Shown: one piece after another, positions 1 to 9,528 of the stretch
Position numbering within the stretch: position 1 is the first letter of the stretch
Layout: every line of letters starts with the position of its first letter
The notes under the pieces: generated by a model
The model's database searches: none
Told to the model about the DNA's origin: nothing
Seen by the model: only the letters and a program-made list of their open reading frames with translations
Source: Larix sibirica
Taxonomy: Eukaryota > Streptophyta > Pinopsida > Pinales > Pinaceae
NCBI GenBank assembly: GCA_004151065.3
Contig: NWUY0300012507.1
Location: 55,315-75,775 of the forward strand
DNA length: 20,461 bases
Direction of reading: 5' to 3'
Translations under genes and position numbers: made by a program

Positions 1-348
1 AGGTTAGCTCGGATAGGAGTGTGGCTGGGCGGTGATACAATGGGTTGTAGGCGGACCAACTGCCAGTTGAAAACGACGATAGGGAGTTGAATCAGTCGTC
101 GGGGAGGAGGAGAATCGAGTTGAGTAGTAGTCGGGCGCGGGTGGAAGAAAAGGATGTCAGGGCATGGTGGTAGTTGAGAGATAGCACGGTGGAATTTGGG
201 TTGTGCACAGCATATCTGGGCGCGTAGGGTACTAAAAAGAAACGACAGTCGTGAGGCAGCTCAAGCGCAGGCATTCGAGCTGAGCCGACAGCTGCCATAA
301 CAGCCGTCAGCCAGTAGGGCCGCAACTAGTAGGAAGCGGAAGGTCGGG
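1..348. other. GC-richer unassigned stretch
   Basis: This stretch is noticeably more GC-rich than the AT-rich DNA that makes up most of the window. Open frames exist on both strands, the longest about 77 codons on the minus strand (92-325), but none has a recognisable domain or codon signature. The block directly adjoins the TCGG-rich hAT-like end at 349-574 and may be the interior of the same transposon, whose other end would lie outside the window. That link is inference from adjacency only. Confidence 0.3.
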
Positions 349-574
349 GTGCAACAACAAAGAGGGTGTCGTCCAACAGAGCAGCCGCCCGCGGACTTAA
401 AACCCCACTTTTGGGACCCTGTCAAAAAATCGGTAGACTCCCAAAAAATCGCTGGAAAATCGCCGAAAAATCGGCCAAAAATCGGCCCGATTTTTTCGCC
501 AATTTTTCCTTTAAAAATCAGCGCCTTTAAAAAATCGCGATTCGCCGATTTTTCGGCCGATATTTGTAACACTG
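349..574. mobile_element. hAT-like DNA transposon terminus, TCGG-rich subterminal repeats
   Basis: From about 420 to 560 the sequence is packed with short AAAATCGG / CCGATTTTT motifs in both orientations, including a GATTTTTCGGCCGA-like palindrome near the right edge. It ends in ...TTGTAACACTG at 574. Read on the minus strand this terminus starts CAGTGTTACAAATATCGG, which resembles the CAGTGTT(N)... ends of many plant non-autonomous hAT elements. CTCTAAAT (575-582) would be the 8-bp target duplication. The partner terminal inverted repeat is not in the window, so this is at best one end. Open frames across the block are artefacts of the low-complexity repeats. Confidence 0.4.
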
Positions 575-728
575 CTCTAAATAATAAATGTAGCATCTGC
601 AGGTTGGCAACTAAACATAGACCCTCGTTCCTTATGCAACATACATATTCAAATATCAAAATAACACCCCAATAGAGAGTAGCCTGGCCTTAGGCATTCA
701 ACCATCCTTCTGGAAGTACATCGACAGT

Positions 729-845
729 TTTTGCAGAGTGATTCGACAGTTCAGCCACACTGCTGGGAGTAGATCTGTTGCTTTTGCAGAGTGATTCGAC
801 AGTTCAGCCACACTGCTGGGAGTAGATCTGTTGCTTTTACAGGGT
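729..845. repeat. 53-bp tandem duplication (two copies plus a partial third)
   Basis: Copy 1 (729-781) and copy 2 (782-834) are identical over 53 bp, starting TTTTGCAGAGTGATTCGACA and including the stretch GGGAGTAGATCTGTTGC. A degenerate start of a third copy (TTTTACAGGGTG) follows at 835. The fragment TCGACAGTTTTTGCAG at 721 looks like the end of an older copy. Perfect identity implies a recent duplication. It lies about 500 bp beyond the AUG6 stop codon. Confidence 0.85.
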
Positions 846-1342
846 GTTAAGGTATTTTAACTTTTGACAATAAATTGCAATACTGCAGAGTGTTATCCAA
901 TGTTTGATTACTATCAGAAACTGTTTATGATATCTCCTCCTCATGTTATGCAGAAGCATCCAAAAAGGCTAGGACAACAGCAATTTTCTTAACTATTTAC
1001 TATTCCTAAAGAAAGTCTTCAACAACTATGACAACAATGGCAATCAAAATTTCAAAGTTATATGAGTTAAGCTAAATTATTGTAATAGTAGAAATTCCAT
1101 CATTATTCTACATGAAGAAAATGATAAATATATGCACATAAAGGTGTCCTACAAAGATGAGAACAACATGCTGCAGAAGTAAGATGACTTACAGATTTGA
1201 AAAGGTGTGTCGTTTTGATGCAAAGAAACATTTATCCAGCACTCTGATATACACTACAGATCCGTGTCTGACACAACCTTCTGTCAAATGTTGTACAAAG
1301 GACTTCTAAATTAGAAGGAAAAAGTGCACTTAGTCTGGCCAC
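846..1342 (-). other. Probable AUG6 3' UTR and downstream DNA
   Basis: This lies immediately 3' of the AUG6 stop codon on the minus strand and contains no other coding signal. The 3' UTR must begin here, but I could not place a clear AATAAA signal, so its end is undefined. The sequence is ordinary AT-rich DNA. Confidence 0.4.
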
Positions 1343-1404
1343 TCAAGCATGCATGGTTTCCATTGAACACTCCATCAAAGCAGCATCACCCTCAGACATT
1401 GGAG
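1343..1404 (-). CDS. AUG6: AUG6 (augmin subunit 6), terminal coding exon
   Basis: This is the last coding exon. The acceptor is TGTGCAG (AG at 1406-1405), and the exon starts at 1404 in phase 1: CT completes the codon begun by the final G of the previous exon, giving Ala. It encodes APMSEGDAALMEC plus a short tail ending ETMHA and the TGA stop at 1345-1343. The peptide matches the conserved C-terminus of plant AUG6 proteins, which end in an APLSET-like, ALME-containing motif (recalled from the family, not searched). The tail runs seven residues past that motif, slightly longer than the versions I know. This 62-nt exon was too short to appear as an open frame by itself. Phase agreement and the family-specific motif are the main evidence. 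Confidence 0.85.
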
Positions 1405-1766
1405 CTGCACATGCAGTGACAAACTGCATTACGAAATATTTCTAAACATCCTCATTAAATCAAAGATAGCTATCAATGTCAAATTTAAAAAAGTAGATCC
1501 GCATATGACATCAAATATCCAGAGCCCAGATTACTGAGACATTAACATTATTCTCATAATGACAGAGCTTCTCATTAGCAAGCCAGATTGTAAATATTTT
1601 TTAAATTTAAGGATATACTTCAAATATTTAAAGACTTGCTAATCAAAATCCCTACAAAGATATGCAACCCAGGATGAATGCAAATCCAGTATTTCATTAC
1701 AAAAGATCACTAAATATTTCAGGTCTATTTAATAAAGTAAAGCATGTTAACACAATGAACTTATAC
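1405..1766 (-). other. AUG6: AUG6 last intron (362 bp)
   Basis: A phase-1 GT-AG intron. The donor is CTAG|GTATAAG with GT at 1766-1765, and the acceptor is TGTGCAG with AG at 1406-1405. The donor fits the plant consensus well. The reading frame joins FPEAYVDLL to APMSEG, restoring the contiguous C-terminal motif of the family. Confidence 0.85.
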
Positions 1767-2282
1767 CTAGTAAATCAACATAAGCCTCTGGAAATGAAGT
1801 AAGTTCCATAAGCAAAGGTGGCGAGAATGGCTGAACTAATTCCTCGCCAGCCGTATCAGCTTCAATCTCTGAAAAATGATTTTCCTGCATCTCAGAACCA
1901 ACCAATTTCGAATAGCTCATAGACAAATGCCCTTTTGATGCATACTTTGCTGAGGTATGTAACTTATCAGAATTTACTTTAATGTCAAACACCCCATGAA
2001 AGTGCTCGCCATTGTGCTCTTTATCCTTTTCAACAAGTGAATCATCATTGAAATTGTAACTGTCTTCTAAAGATCTAAACACCCTTAACTTTGGCTGTGT
2101 TCTTGTAGATTTTTTGTCAGCTCCACTCTTGGCAAAGCTATTTGTTGAAGAAAGCGGTATAAAATAATGTTCTGCATTTTGGTCAATGCGTTCCCTCAAA
2201 GTTTCTGAAGTAACAATTGGTTTGGAGAGAGCAGCTTCCCGTACAGATTGCCTTAAAAAAGAATGTTCAGAGTTCCCATTAT
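1767..2282 (-). CDS. AUG6: AUG6 (augmin subunit 6), penultimate exon
   Basis: This 516-nt exon is exactly 172 codons, phase 1 at both ends. It encodes part of the poorly structured C-terminal third of HAUS augmin-like subunit 6. Family signatures visible in order are SVREAALSK near the start, AEHYFIPLSST about 30 residues later, an acidic middle section, FSPPLLMEL near the end, and FPEAYVDLL at the donor. Plant AUG6 shows VREAAL, SEHYFVPLS, FSPPLLMD and AYEDLLAPLSET in the same order. Augmin binds spindle, phragmoplast and cortical microtubules and recruits gamma-tubulin complexes to nucleate branch microtubules; subunit 6 belongs to the gamma-tubulin-recruiting part. The acceptor is ATCATGCAG, with AG at 2284-2283. 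No lesions are seen, so the exon is under constraint or recently so. Confidence 0.87.
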
Positions 2283-2452
2283 CTGCATGATGATTAAAGA
2301 AGGATTGTTTACTATAGCCATATAAACATTGCAAAACACAATAAACTGAACTATGACTAGCAAGTTTGGAGCGGGTTGAAATCTCTAGCATTTGGAAGAA
2401 CCACTTTGTTTCACAAAGCAGCAATGTGTTGAACATAGAGAAAAGCGCAAAC
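2283..2452 (-). other. AUG6: AUG6 intron (170 bp)
   Basis: A phase-1 GT-AG intron. The donor is ATGCAAG|GTTTGC, with GT at 2452-2451. The acceptor is ATCATGCAG, preceded by a T-rich tract, with AG at 2284-2283. Removing it turns VDMQ-G / DNGNSEH into one continuous frame, with the Asp codon split 1+2. Open frames that read through this intron on either side are not real protein ends. Confidence 0.85.
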
Positions 2453-2705
2453 CTTGCATATCAACATTTCTCAGACTTCCTGTTGGAGAAAGTCCATTCA
2501 CTTTATCACATTCAAGAAGTGTTTCTATACTATGCATCTGAGGCATAGCCACCTGATGCTTCTGCAAGTAACTGGCTTTTTCTAAGGGATTTGGAGATAG
2601 AGAAAACAGTTGAGGCAGCTTCAGTGCAGGAGTTGGTGGAACCAACTCTAAATGAGCACGCCCAACTTTTAAATTTGCTTCAGATTTTCTTTCGTCAATT
2701 GCTTC
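2453..2705 (-). CDS. AUG6: AUG6 (augmin subunit 6), antepenultimate exon; 5' part of gene not found
   Basis: This 253-nt exon encodes EAIDERKSEANL..., then the AUG6-typical PTPALKLPQLFSLSPN and SLRNVDMQ before the donor. Plant AUG6 carries a closely similar TLKLPQLFS segment upstream of VREAAL. The upstream border is taken as an acceptor at GAATGCAG, with AG at 2707-2706. This gives a phase-0 start and a three-exon total of 831 nt, 276 codons plus stop. An ATG lies in frame at 2711, but a start there would make a protein lacking the conserved N-terminal two thirds (the family is roughly 700-750 aa), so I treat the ATG as intronic. The preceding exons are not recognisable anywhere upstream in this window. 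Confidence 0.8.
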
Positions 2706-2805
2706 CTGCATTCTTCAAACGTCATTGTTAATATTCCAAAAACAAGTCAGAAAGCATAAATGAAATATTTTTACTTTTTGTGAAGATAGTTAATCAGAAT
2801 TCCAA

Positions 2806-3074
2806 ATCGATGAAGTCTCCAAATCAGTGAAGTTTGACTCATGGGAGACTCATAGGTCCCCATGAATTCTCCTGAGTCACAGCTAAGCTGAATACTTGGC
2901 TCATACTCGCCTTGAGACTCGGGACTCGACCACTCGGCAGACTAGCTAGACACGGCTCATACTTGGCTTAGACTCGGATTACACAAAATTTACTATATTT
3001 TGAGATTTTTACTATTTGTCGAGTCTTGCGGAGTCTTGAACCAAGTTTTGCGGAATCTGAATCTGACAACTTTG
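2806..3074. repeat. GACTCG-rich block, possible degenerate hAT-type MITE
   Basis: GACTC, GACTCG and CGAGTC motifs recur in both orientations between about 2836 and 3060. The right edge ends TCTGACAACTTTG at 3074. Read from the minus strand this begins CAAAGTTGTCAGATTC, which resembles hAT-like ends, and CTAAATTG (3075-3082) is the candidate 8-bp target duplication. The left edge (near CAGTGAAGTTTGACTC at about 2825) is only weakly complementary to it. Boundaries and class are therefore uncertain. It probably lies in the intron upstream of the last AUG6 exons. Confidence 0.35.
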
Positions 3075-3082
3075 CTAAATTG

Positions 3083-5691
3083 ATGATAGGAAGGCTAAAC
3101 AAATAATACCCTTTTAATGTACACCACATGAGGTTGTCTCATACAAAGTGCTATGGAAACAAATCCTTCAGTTGGAACTAGGAAAATCCTAATTCAAGGA
3201 TATAACAGTACCTATAATCACATAAAGGGAGGGGCTAATAGCTCACCCAACATGGGAACATGCAACACCCTACCTAGACTGGAATTCACTAAATTGTCAA
3301 ATATTGGAATTAGAGCTAGAAACATGGCAAAGTATAAACCAATACATAAACAGGGGCATACAAGAATAAGACAACGAATCGATATCCTATATTCAAAATG
3401 AAATCAAGCAAGCAATTACTCATGCATAAAATTCCAAATTAGAGATCAAAGAAGGGTGCACAAATCCCAATAGAATGCAAATGAAATTTCAAATGTAAAA
3501 GCCAAAATGCATACTCTCAAATTGAAATCTACATAATTAGGCAAGACATATAATGCATCAGCTAATGATATGTTCAAGGTGAGACAACACTGTAACAAAA
3601 CAACCAACTGATAAAATGATTGCAGCAAAATACATAAATTAATAAAACCTCCTCGGTTTATACCACAACCATATTGAAGAAAAACATAAAGAACTTTTCT
3701 CTAACAAATAGGATATCTAAGCATCAGCATCTTAATCTAATGTGGCAAAATTGTCATTGCTTGGAGACTAGAAAAAATTATAAAGAAACATCAGATGAAT
3801 CTCAGGAAAACAGAGCAATTGTGGCTATAGAGGTGTAGTTGTGATTGCGTGGAGATTCAGAATTGTTATATACAAACTTGGGCTCAAATCTAGGGACAAC
3901 AAGAAAGTTGTGAATATTTGAATATGCAAACTACTCTTCAATATACCCTCCTATAACAATTTGGGGGTCTGCCTTCTTTGTATTTGCACAGATATTCACT
4001 CCACTCATCCTTTTTAATTTTCAAGTTCAAGTTTCTATTTTTACTAAGTTTAGGGACATAAGAAAGATCCTATAATAATTTTAGGTCAGTATTAGTCCTC
4101 CATTTCTTTGATCTCAATAGTAGATGAGCACAATGCCAGCCTTTTAAGAGAGAGGTGCTTGCTTGAAATCCCTAGGTAATCTATAAGAGTACAGTACTTC
4201 CAGCCGAAAATACCATTCCAATATTGTAAATGATGATTTGGGCATATGTGATGTGAAAATTCTTGGGTTGCTTTTTTCTTATTATCAAACGGCAATTCTT
4301 TGTAGTTACATAGGTACAGCAGCTATTAGCCTATAGGCCTACTGCTATGGTAATTACAGCCAAGACACAAAGCTGCAAAGGAGAATCTTCTTTCAACTTT
4401 AGTCCAACAACCTTTAAGCCCGAAGACATAACCACTAGCAACAAAATAAAATGATACAGCAATACAGACACTATTCATGTGCATAAAATTTCAATTATTG
4501 AAATGCTTAAATTTCAAGCAATATAATCTATACTTGATTGGTAAAATGAAGTGACCAACGACCAGAAGTGATTGATGTCAACCACCAACATCAAGATCAA
4601 CTTCAATTGAAAGGTGAATGATTATGCCAACACCAGATATTTAAGAAAGCGACTCCGGCACTAACCACCGTGTTGTTCTTCCTCAAAATCCCTAGTTCTG
4701 ACTACATTTTGGAGCAAATTTTCCGACACAGCATTGCTGCTAGAGTGACCTCTTCTGATATTCTATATAATTCACTATCTAAAGTTTAACCATTTTGGGT
4801 CCACTCCCTCTATGGCTTCAAACCTTTCTATCTTATTTGTTAAAAATATAGCAGAGAAAGGAACTTGGCGGAAAAGGCTTTAAGCCATCTCAACACTATA
4901 TTCATCCAATGATATCAATTTATAGTACATGGATCTGACAACCTCTACATCTAGATCTCTCTAACAACTCATTAGTGGATAAGGATGACACCTCATTAGT
5001 AGATAAAGATAACAACTAATAAAAAGGTGATCTTGGAATTTCTGATTGTCTAGGGACTCACATACCAACATTCCCCCATCAATCATAAGTCCAAATAATT
5101 ATACCAGTAAGGCAACATGAACTAGTGCATAAACTGGTATCATCTCAATCTTCAATCTGAAACTTCTGAATTGACCGTCAATGAAGATGTGCCCGAAAAA
5201 ACAATAATTTGGATGTTGAATGGTGTTCATCTGAAATGAACTTTGAAAGAGAGGAGATTCTGGAAGTGAACAGCTGCCATGTCTGAACATTTCCTACTTG
5301 ATAATTTGCAAAAACATTTAGCTAGAAGAAGATGGCATCTTTTGCTAATTGGTGAGCAAATAGGATCACCATTCTGCTAACACTAATCAGTGAACAAATA
5401 GGATCACNTATTTTTTGAAAAAAAGCCCAAAAAATAGCCAATCAAGAATCAAGTTGCCAAAATTTTCTAGTGTTTGTATCTGGAAACATTCTAAAAGGTT
5501 TGCATTCCTTTCAAAGCCACTACAAGTCCCAATTATTTTTGAAACCTAAAAGGTAATAAGGTTCTACTGCGAGTGATTATATTTTATCTCGACATATTCC
5601 AATCAATTTTTTACATGTATTATATATATTAAACATAATATAAATAATTAAAAAGTGTATAAATCAAAACAATGAGTATATATGCATTAGG
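3083..5691. other. Non-coding AT-rich DNA with one assembly gap
   Basis: No convincing coding exon was found on either strand. Open frames of 60-82 codons (3153-3401 plus; 3446-3628, 4092-4295 and 5099-5290 minus) lack domains and start or splice logic. Around 4920-5060, imperfect ACTCATTAGTGGATAAGGAT-type repeats precede CCAACATTCCCCCATC, which reminded me of retrotransposon debris but could not be assigned. At 5344-5407 a roughly 26-bp motif ending AAATAGGATCAC occurs twice. A single n at 5408 follows the second copy, so it is probably a contig join. Confidence 0.5.
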
Positions 5692-5831
5692 ATAATGTGG
5701 TTAAAAATTATGGATATTGCACTCAACTCATGACATGAAGACCCTCTATTAGATGCTCAGGGTAATGTAGTTAAAAATTATTGATATTGCACTCAACGCA
5801 TGCCATGAAGACAAGACCTTCTATTAGAAGC
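5692..5831. repeat. 70-bp tandem duplication
   Basis: Two adjacent copies, at 5692-5761 and 5762 to about 5831, share the motifs TAATGTGGTTAAAAATTAT / TAATGTAGTTAAAAATTAT, then GATATTGCACTCAAC, CATGAAGAC and CTATTAGA. They differ at about 10 sites and the second copy has a short insertion, so this is an older event than the 53-bp repeat. Confidence 0.75.
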
Positions 5832-7198
5832 CTCCAAGGTTTGGAAACATATTTATCTACATTCTTTTTCCTTATGTTCTCTTTGTATTCAACCTTATCA
5901 CACCATTTGTGAGCACATTTCCTTTTGTGGTTTCTCACATTCTCCATCTTACTTTATGATTAATGTAGATTAATATTATATATTGACTTTTTTCATAAAT
6001 AACTATGTGATTTATCTTATTTATTTATTTTTATGTGAAATTTATTTTTATTTTTCTATTTTAGCTATAACAATATTTCAATCTAGCATTTTAGGTTAAT
6101 CCAAGAAGACTTCGAGGGAAGTTTGACAAACCCTCGATAAATGTATTTTGATTTTTTTATTGAAGTGTCCGGTAAATATTTAAAGTAATTTTTAGTAAAG
6201 TTATAATTTTTAATGGAAGATTTAAAAACAAAAAATTGGTTCATTTCAATAAGTAAAAATTTAGGGGCAAAAAATAGTCCATGGACTATTTTTTTATGTT
6301 TTTTTCCAAAAAAGATTTATCATTTTTCTTCTCTTTTTTTCTAAAATGATTTGCCCTCATTTAACTAAATACAAAAATATCATTAAATATTTTATGGTTG
6401 TAAATTTAAGAATCAATAAGATTCACCAAAGTTTTTACACTTAAATAAAAGTATGAAAACATAAATCATTTATTAATTTACAATGAACGCATATTTAAAT
6501 AAATATAAGTTTTACATATCAATTATAATGTAAATGACAACATAAATTCACTCAACTATCATATAATCTACAACAGAATTGAATTCACTCGACCAAATTA
6601 TTTGAATTTACCATTGAAGAATTTTCTTCTAGGCAAGTTTGGAATCTCTCAATTTGTCAATTTGCATCTTCTTGGGTATTTATGTTAATCGATATATATT
6701 TATGCTTACTTGAAAATACCTCTTCTCTCCTTTAACCTTATTTATACTTTTGGCTCACAATAAAATAACTTGGAAAGCTATTTGTTTAGGGTTATTTTTA
6801 TTTTATATTTTATAAGCAAAGAACTTGCAAAGATGTTTATAAGTCCATGACCTTTCATTATTTTAGGTAAGAAATGAAGGTGAACATCTTTGTTTGGCAT
6901 CTTACTTTGAAGTTGTTAATTTATAGAAATCATTTTGTTTAACATCACATAAACTAAGGTTAAATTTGTTTTCACTATTTTTAAATTTATTTTAATAGAT
7001 CTTCTATTTAAATAAATTGGAAAAGAAATAGATTCAATCTAATTTATACATGATTATAAGATGCATTATCGCTCAATGAGGTTTTACATGTAATGGAAGG
7101 ATTGTCCAAAATTTTAAAGTGAAATGTTACAATTTAAAAATATATATATCAAATTATTAAAACATGTAAATAGAAATATGATTTTGTACTTTAAGGAG
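5832..7198. other. AT-rich intergenic or intronic DNA, no gene seen
   Basis: Very AT-rich sequence with poly-T and poly-A runs and no open frame worth reporting. The only distinct element seen is the palindrome at 6269-6294, listed separately. Confidence 0.6.
6269..6294. repeat. 26-bp perfect palindrome
   Basis: The half-site AAAAAATAGTCCA is followed directly by its exact reverse complement, centred on CCATGG at 6281/6282, with no spacer. It can form a hairpin or cruciform, but no function is evident. Confidence 0.8.
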
Positions 7199-7352
7199 TA
7201 TAAATATTCATCTTAAATTTGGATGTATCAAATACTAAAAGGAATCAATTTTTTGGTGTAATTTTTTTTGGATGTATAATAAATCCATCTTAAATTTGGA
7301 TCTATCAAACACTAAGAAGGATCAAATTTTTAGAAGTGTAATTTATTTAGAT
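7199..7352. repeat. 77-bp tandem duplication
   Basis: Two diverged copies with a 77-bp period (CATCTTAAATTTGGAT at 7209 and at 7286). Both continue with GTATCAAA/CTATCAAA, CACTAA/ACTAAA, GGATCAA/GGAATCAA and a TGTAATTT tract. They are AT-rich and non-coding. Confidence 0.7.
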
Positions 7353-7653
7353 GTGCAAAAATATAAGTTAAAAAATACACTTTAAAAAATAGATTTGAAT
7401 GTAAAATAAAGCTATACTATTTTATTTGACACACTAATCAATATTATTAATAACCATGTCTAAAGACTCCATGCAAAACATTCATAGGACCTATAATTGT
7501 TAAAAATGCTACCATAAATTTAAATATTTAAAATTTAGGAACTTTATTCATTTCATTTTTTATTTCCCAACATGGCCAAACTTTAAGTTAAAATTAAAAT
7601 ACCTCTATTGTAAAGTTAGAAAATAGAGCAAAATTTGTAATGCACGTATAGAT
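7353..7653. other. AT-rich DNA without visible features
   Basis: No coding, RNA or repeat structure was recognised in this stretch. Confidence 0.6.
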
Positions 7654-7944
7654 TTGAATTTTTTTGTAGTAAACTTAGTTCATATTTTAGAAAACATGAG
7701 AATTTTTTATGGAATGCAACTAGGAAAACCAAACGTTTTGGATGAAGATTTTAGTAGAATGCTAATTATAAAAACTTTACAAAATAATAATATCATTTAT
7801 ACAAATAATTATTTAATTTTGATAAGTTTTTTAAATAAAAAAATTCAAAATAATAATAATATTATTTATATAATTAATTATATAATTTTGATAAGATTTT
7901 TATATAAAAAATTAAAGATAATACAAGATAAAACTGTAATGTAA
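7654..7944 (+). other. AT-rich low-complexity open frame with 66-bp internal repeat
   Basis: The frame is open for 96 codons, but its product is mostly Asn, Ile, Tyr, Leu and Lys, as expected from AT-rich DNA. From 7780 a 66-bp (22-codon) unit is tandemly repeated (7780-7845 and 7846 to about 7914), visible as QNNNIIY...NYLILISFL and QNNNNIIY...NYIILIRFL. The period is a multiple of three, so the frame survives. Without a recognisable domain I regard it as non-coding. Confidence 0.55.
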
Positions 7945-7983
7945 CTAATTCCTTGCTAACATAGTTCCGTTAAATCTCAATAA

Positions 7984-8183
7984 AGAAGAGGATAACAAAT
8001 TAACTATCAATATAGCAGAGCATAATAGCTTAAGAAGCAGAGGATAATAAGTTAAGGTATGAGATAGCATAGCATAACAGCTTAAGCAGTGGAGCATAAC
8101 AGCTTAAGTAGCAAAGGATAACAAGTTAAACTCCGAGATAGCGGAGCATAACATTTTAAGCACCGAAAGGTTATGAATTAACG
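7984..8183. repeat. Minisatellite-like array of mixed 30-bp and 22-bp modules
   Basis: About eight adjacent modules share the core AG(C/A)(A/G)GAG(C/G)ATAA(C/T)A(G/A)(C/G)TTAAG. Boundaries are 7984-8013 (30), 8014-8035 (22), 8036-8065 (30), 8066-8087 (22), 8088-8109 (22), 8110-8139 (30), 8140-8161 (22) and a degenerate last module from 8162. The long modules carry GGATAA, an AAGTTAA-type core and an extra tail such as TATGAGAT or CTCCGAGAT. The short ones carry GCATAACAGCTTAAG. A 52-bp higher-order unit (30+22) explains most of the order, with one extra 22-bp module. Confidence 0.85.
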
Positions 8184-9109
8184 TAGGGCACTAGGCGCTT
8201 GATTCTACCAGTTTCTTGAGATATGGTTTTATAATTGCTTCAATGAATGTATGATATAGTTGAATGTTTCTCATTGAAGCACTAAGAAAGAAGTCAAACA
8301 TAGAGCAATGCTCATCTCTCTCGAGATAGATATGATACCCGATTTAGCTGTTAGACTTGGAATGAGCCAATGCAAGACGTCCATTAATGGAGCTTTAAAG
8401 ATGTTGTAGTAGTCCCTCCAAAAAATGTTTAAGATGTGGAGTGGTTCATCCGATCATGGTGAATATATTGAATAATATATTGTATCCCACTATGAGACAA
8501 ATGCATCATTTGCAAGAATTTGTAGTTCTACACTTCATAAATAATTTTATATGAATATCGACCTTTGTAGGTTTGATAATGATGTTTATTCTGCACTTTA
8601 ATGGATTGCCAATGTGATTCAACGATGTGATGCAAAACAATTTGAAGAAGTGCTCAAAATGTTTTGTGAAGATATTCAAATTTGTAATGTAGTAAATCTT
8701 TCTACTCAATATTTGTCTCGTGGATTTTATTTTATAAGATATACTAATTGTCTACTAGTAGGTATATTGGATGTGTTTCTAACAGCTCTAGCCACCGATT
8801 TTGAACTTGATTATATTAATAATATAGAATCCAATATACATAGGTCGTGGCATTATATATATATATATATATACTCTAGTTTAAAATACAACTATTTAAT
8901 CTTGTACTTATAAATATTATAAAAACGCAATACAGAAACTACACCAAAAGTCATAAATATTTTCAATACTATAAATAACCTATCAATAATTGAAAAAAGG
9001 GAAAAAACATTCCAAATTACAAAGTACCCATATATGTATTTACTTAAATATCTCCAATTATACTTTAAATCGGAGGACAATACCTTTTAATGATGTTTCA
9101 CAACACACA
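8184..9109. other. Unassigned DNA with small stem-loop and (AT)n tract
   Basis: No convincing gene. A perfect 10-bp stem, GCTTCAATGA / TCATTGAAGC, lies at 8237-8246 and 8271-8280. The open frame 8614-8913 (plus) has a short stretch faintly like a pentatricopeptide motif (CDAKQFEEVLKMF), which is too little to call. A simple (AT)n microsatellite occupies about 8854-8874. Confidence 0.45.
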
Positions 9110-9199
9110 TCTACTCTAATAAATATATATTATCTTAAATCAAATCATGCCTAATCTACTCTAATAAATATATATTACATTCAATCAAATCATGCCTAT
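9110..9199. repeat. 45-bp tandem duplication
   Basis: TCTACTCTAATAAATATAT starts at 9110 and again at 9155. Both copies end TCAAATCATGCCTA. The copies differ mainly in the TCTTAAA / CATTCAA segment. Confidence 0.8.
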
Positions 9200-9528
9200 G
9201 TTGGCTCCAAAAGAAGTTTGAAGGTTAGGAGCTATCAAGAGGACGCTTTCATTGGCACCCCATGTTTAAGGGTCTTTGTGTTGGCATATCATAATCATGG
9301 CATCGTTGTCTTCTTGCTTTTGGTCGATGTGTGTATTAAATATTGGGCTTGTTAAGAAGTAACATCTCAACGTTATCCTATTTTGAATTTTGAAGGTCAA
9401 AAAAACTTTTGTATAGGTACTTTTGAATTGCATATGATTGGAGAGAAAAATAATCAATTTAGTTAAAACCCTATCATTGATTCAACATAAACTGATTTAC
9501 AACATTTGTAAAGAAGCTTTCAATAAAT

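Noticed and set aside
92-325. 77-codon minus-strand frame and overlapping 132-codon frame (261-659)
   Set aside because: No recognisable domain. They overlap the TCGG-rich transposon end, and the composition follows the repeat motifs.
2366-2548. Plus-strand 60-codon frame over the AUG6 exon-intron border
   Set aside because: Antisense to a well-supported minus-strand exon and intron.
2709-2711. In-frame ATG as the start of a short AUG6-like protein
   Set aside because: It lies just upstream of a plausible CAG acceptor, and the family needs several hundred more N-terminal residues.
4960-5110. CCAACATTCCCCCATC context suggestive of a Copia-type retrotransposon
   Set aside because: No LTR pair, primer-binding site or pol domain could be found nearby.
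3153-5290. Open frames of 60-82 codons (3153-3401, 3446-3628, 4092-4295, 5099-5290)
   Set aside because: Low-complexity or AT-driven products with no family resemblance. None matches missing AUG6 segments.
7984-8183. Regularly spaced repeats that could suggest a CRISPR array
   Set aside because: Modules are directly adjacent with no unique spacers, and the context is a plant nuclear genome. It is a tandem array.
8580-8913. Weak pentatricopeptide-like stretch (CDAKQFEEVLKMF)
   Set aside because: Only about a dozen residues fit, there are stops directly upstream, and no second motif follows at 35-residue spacing.
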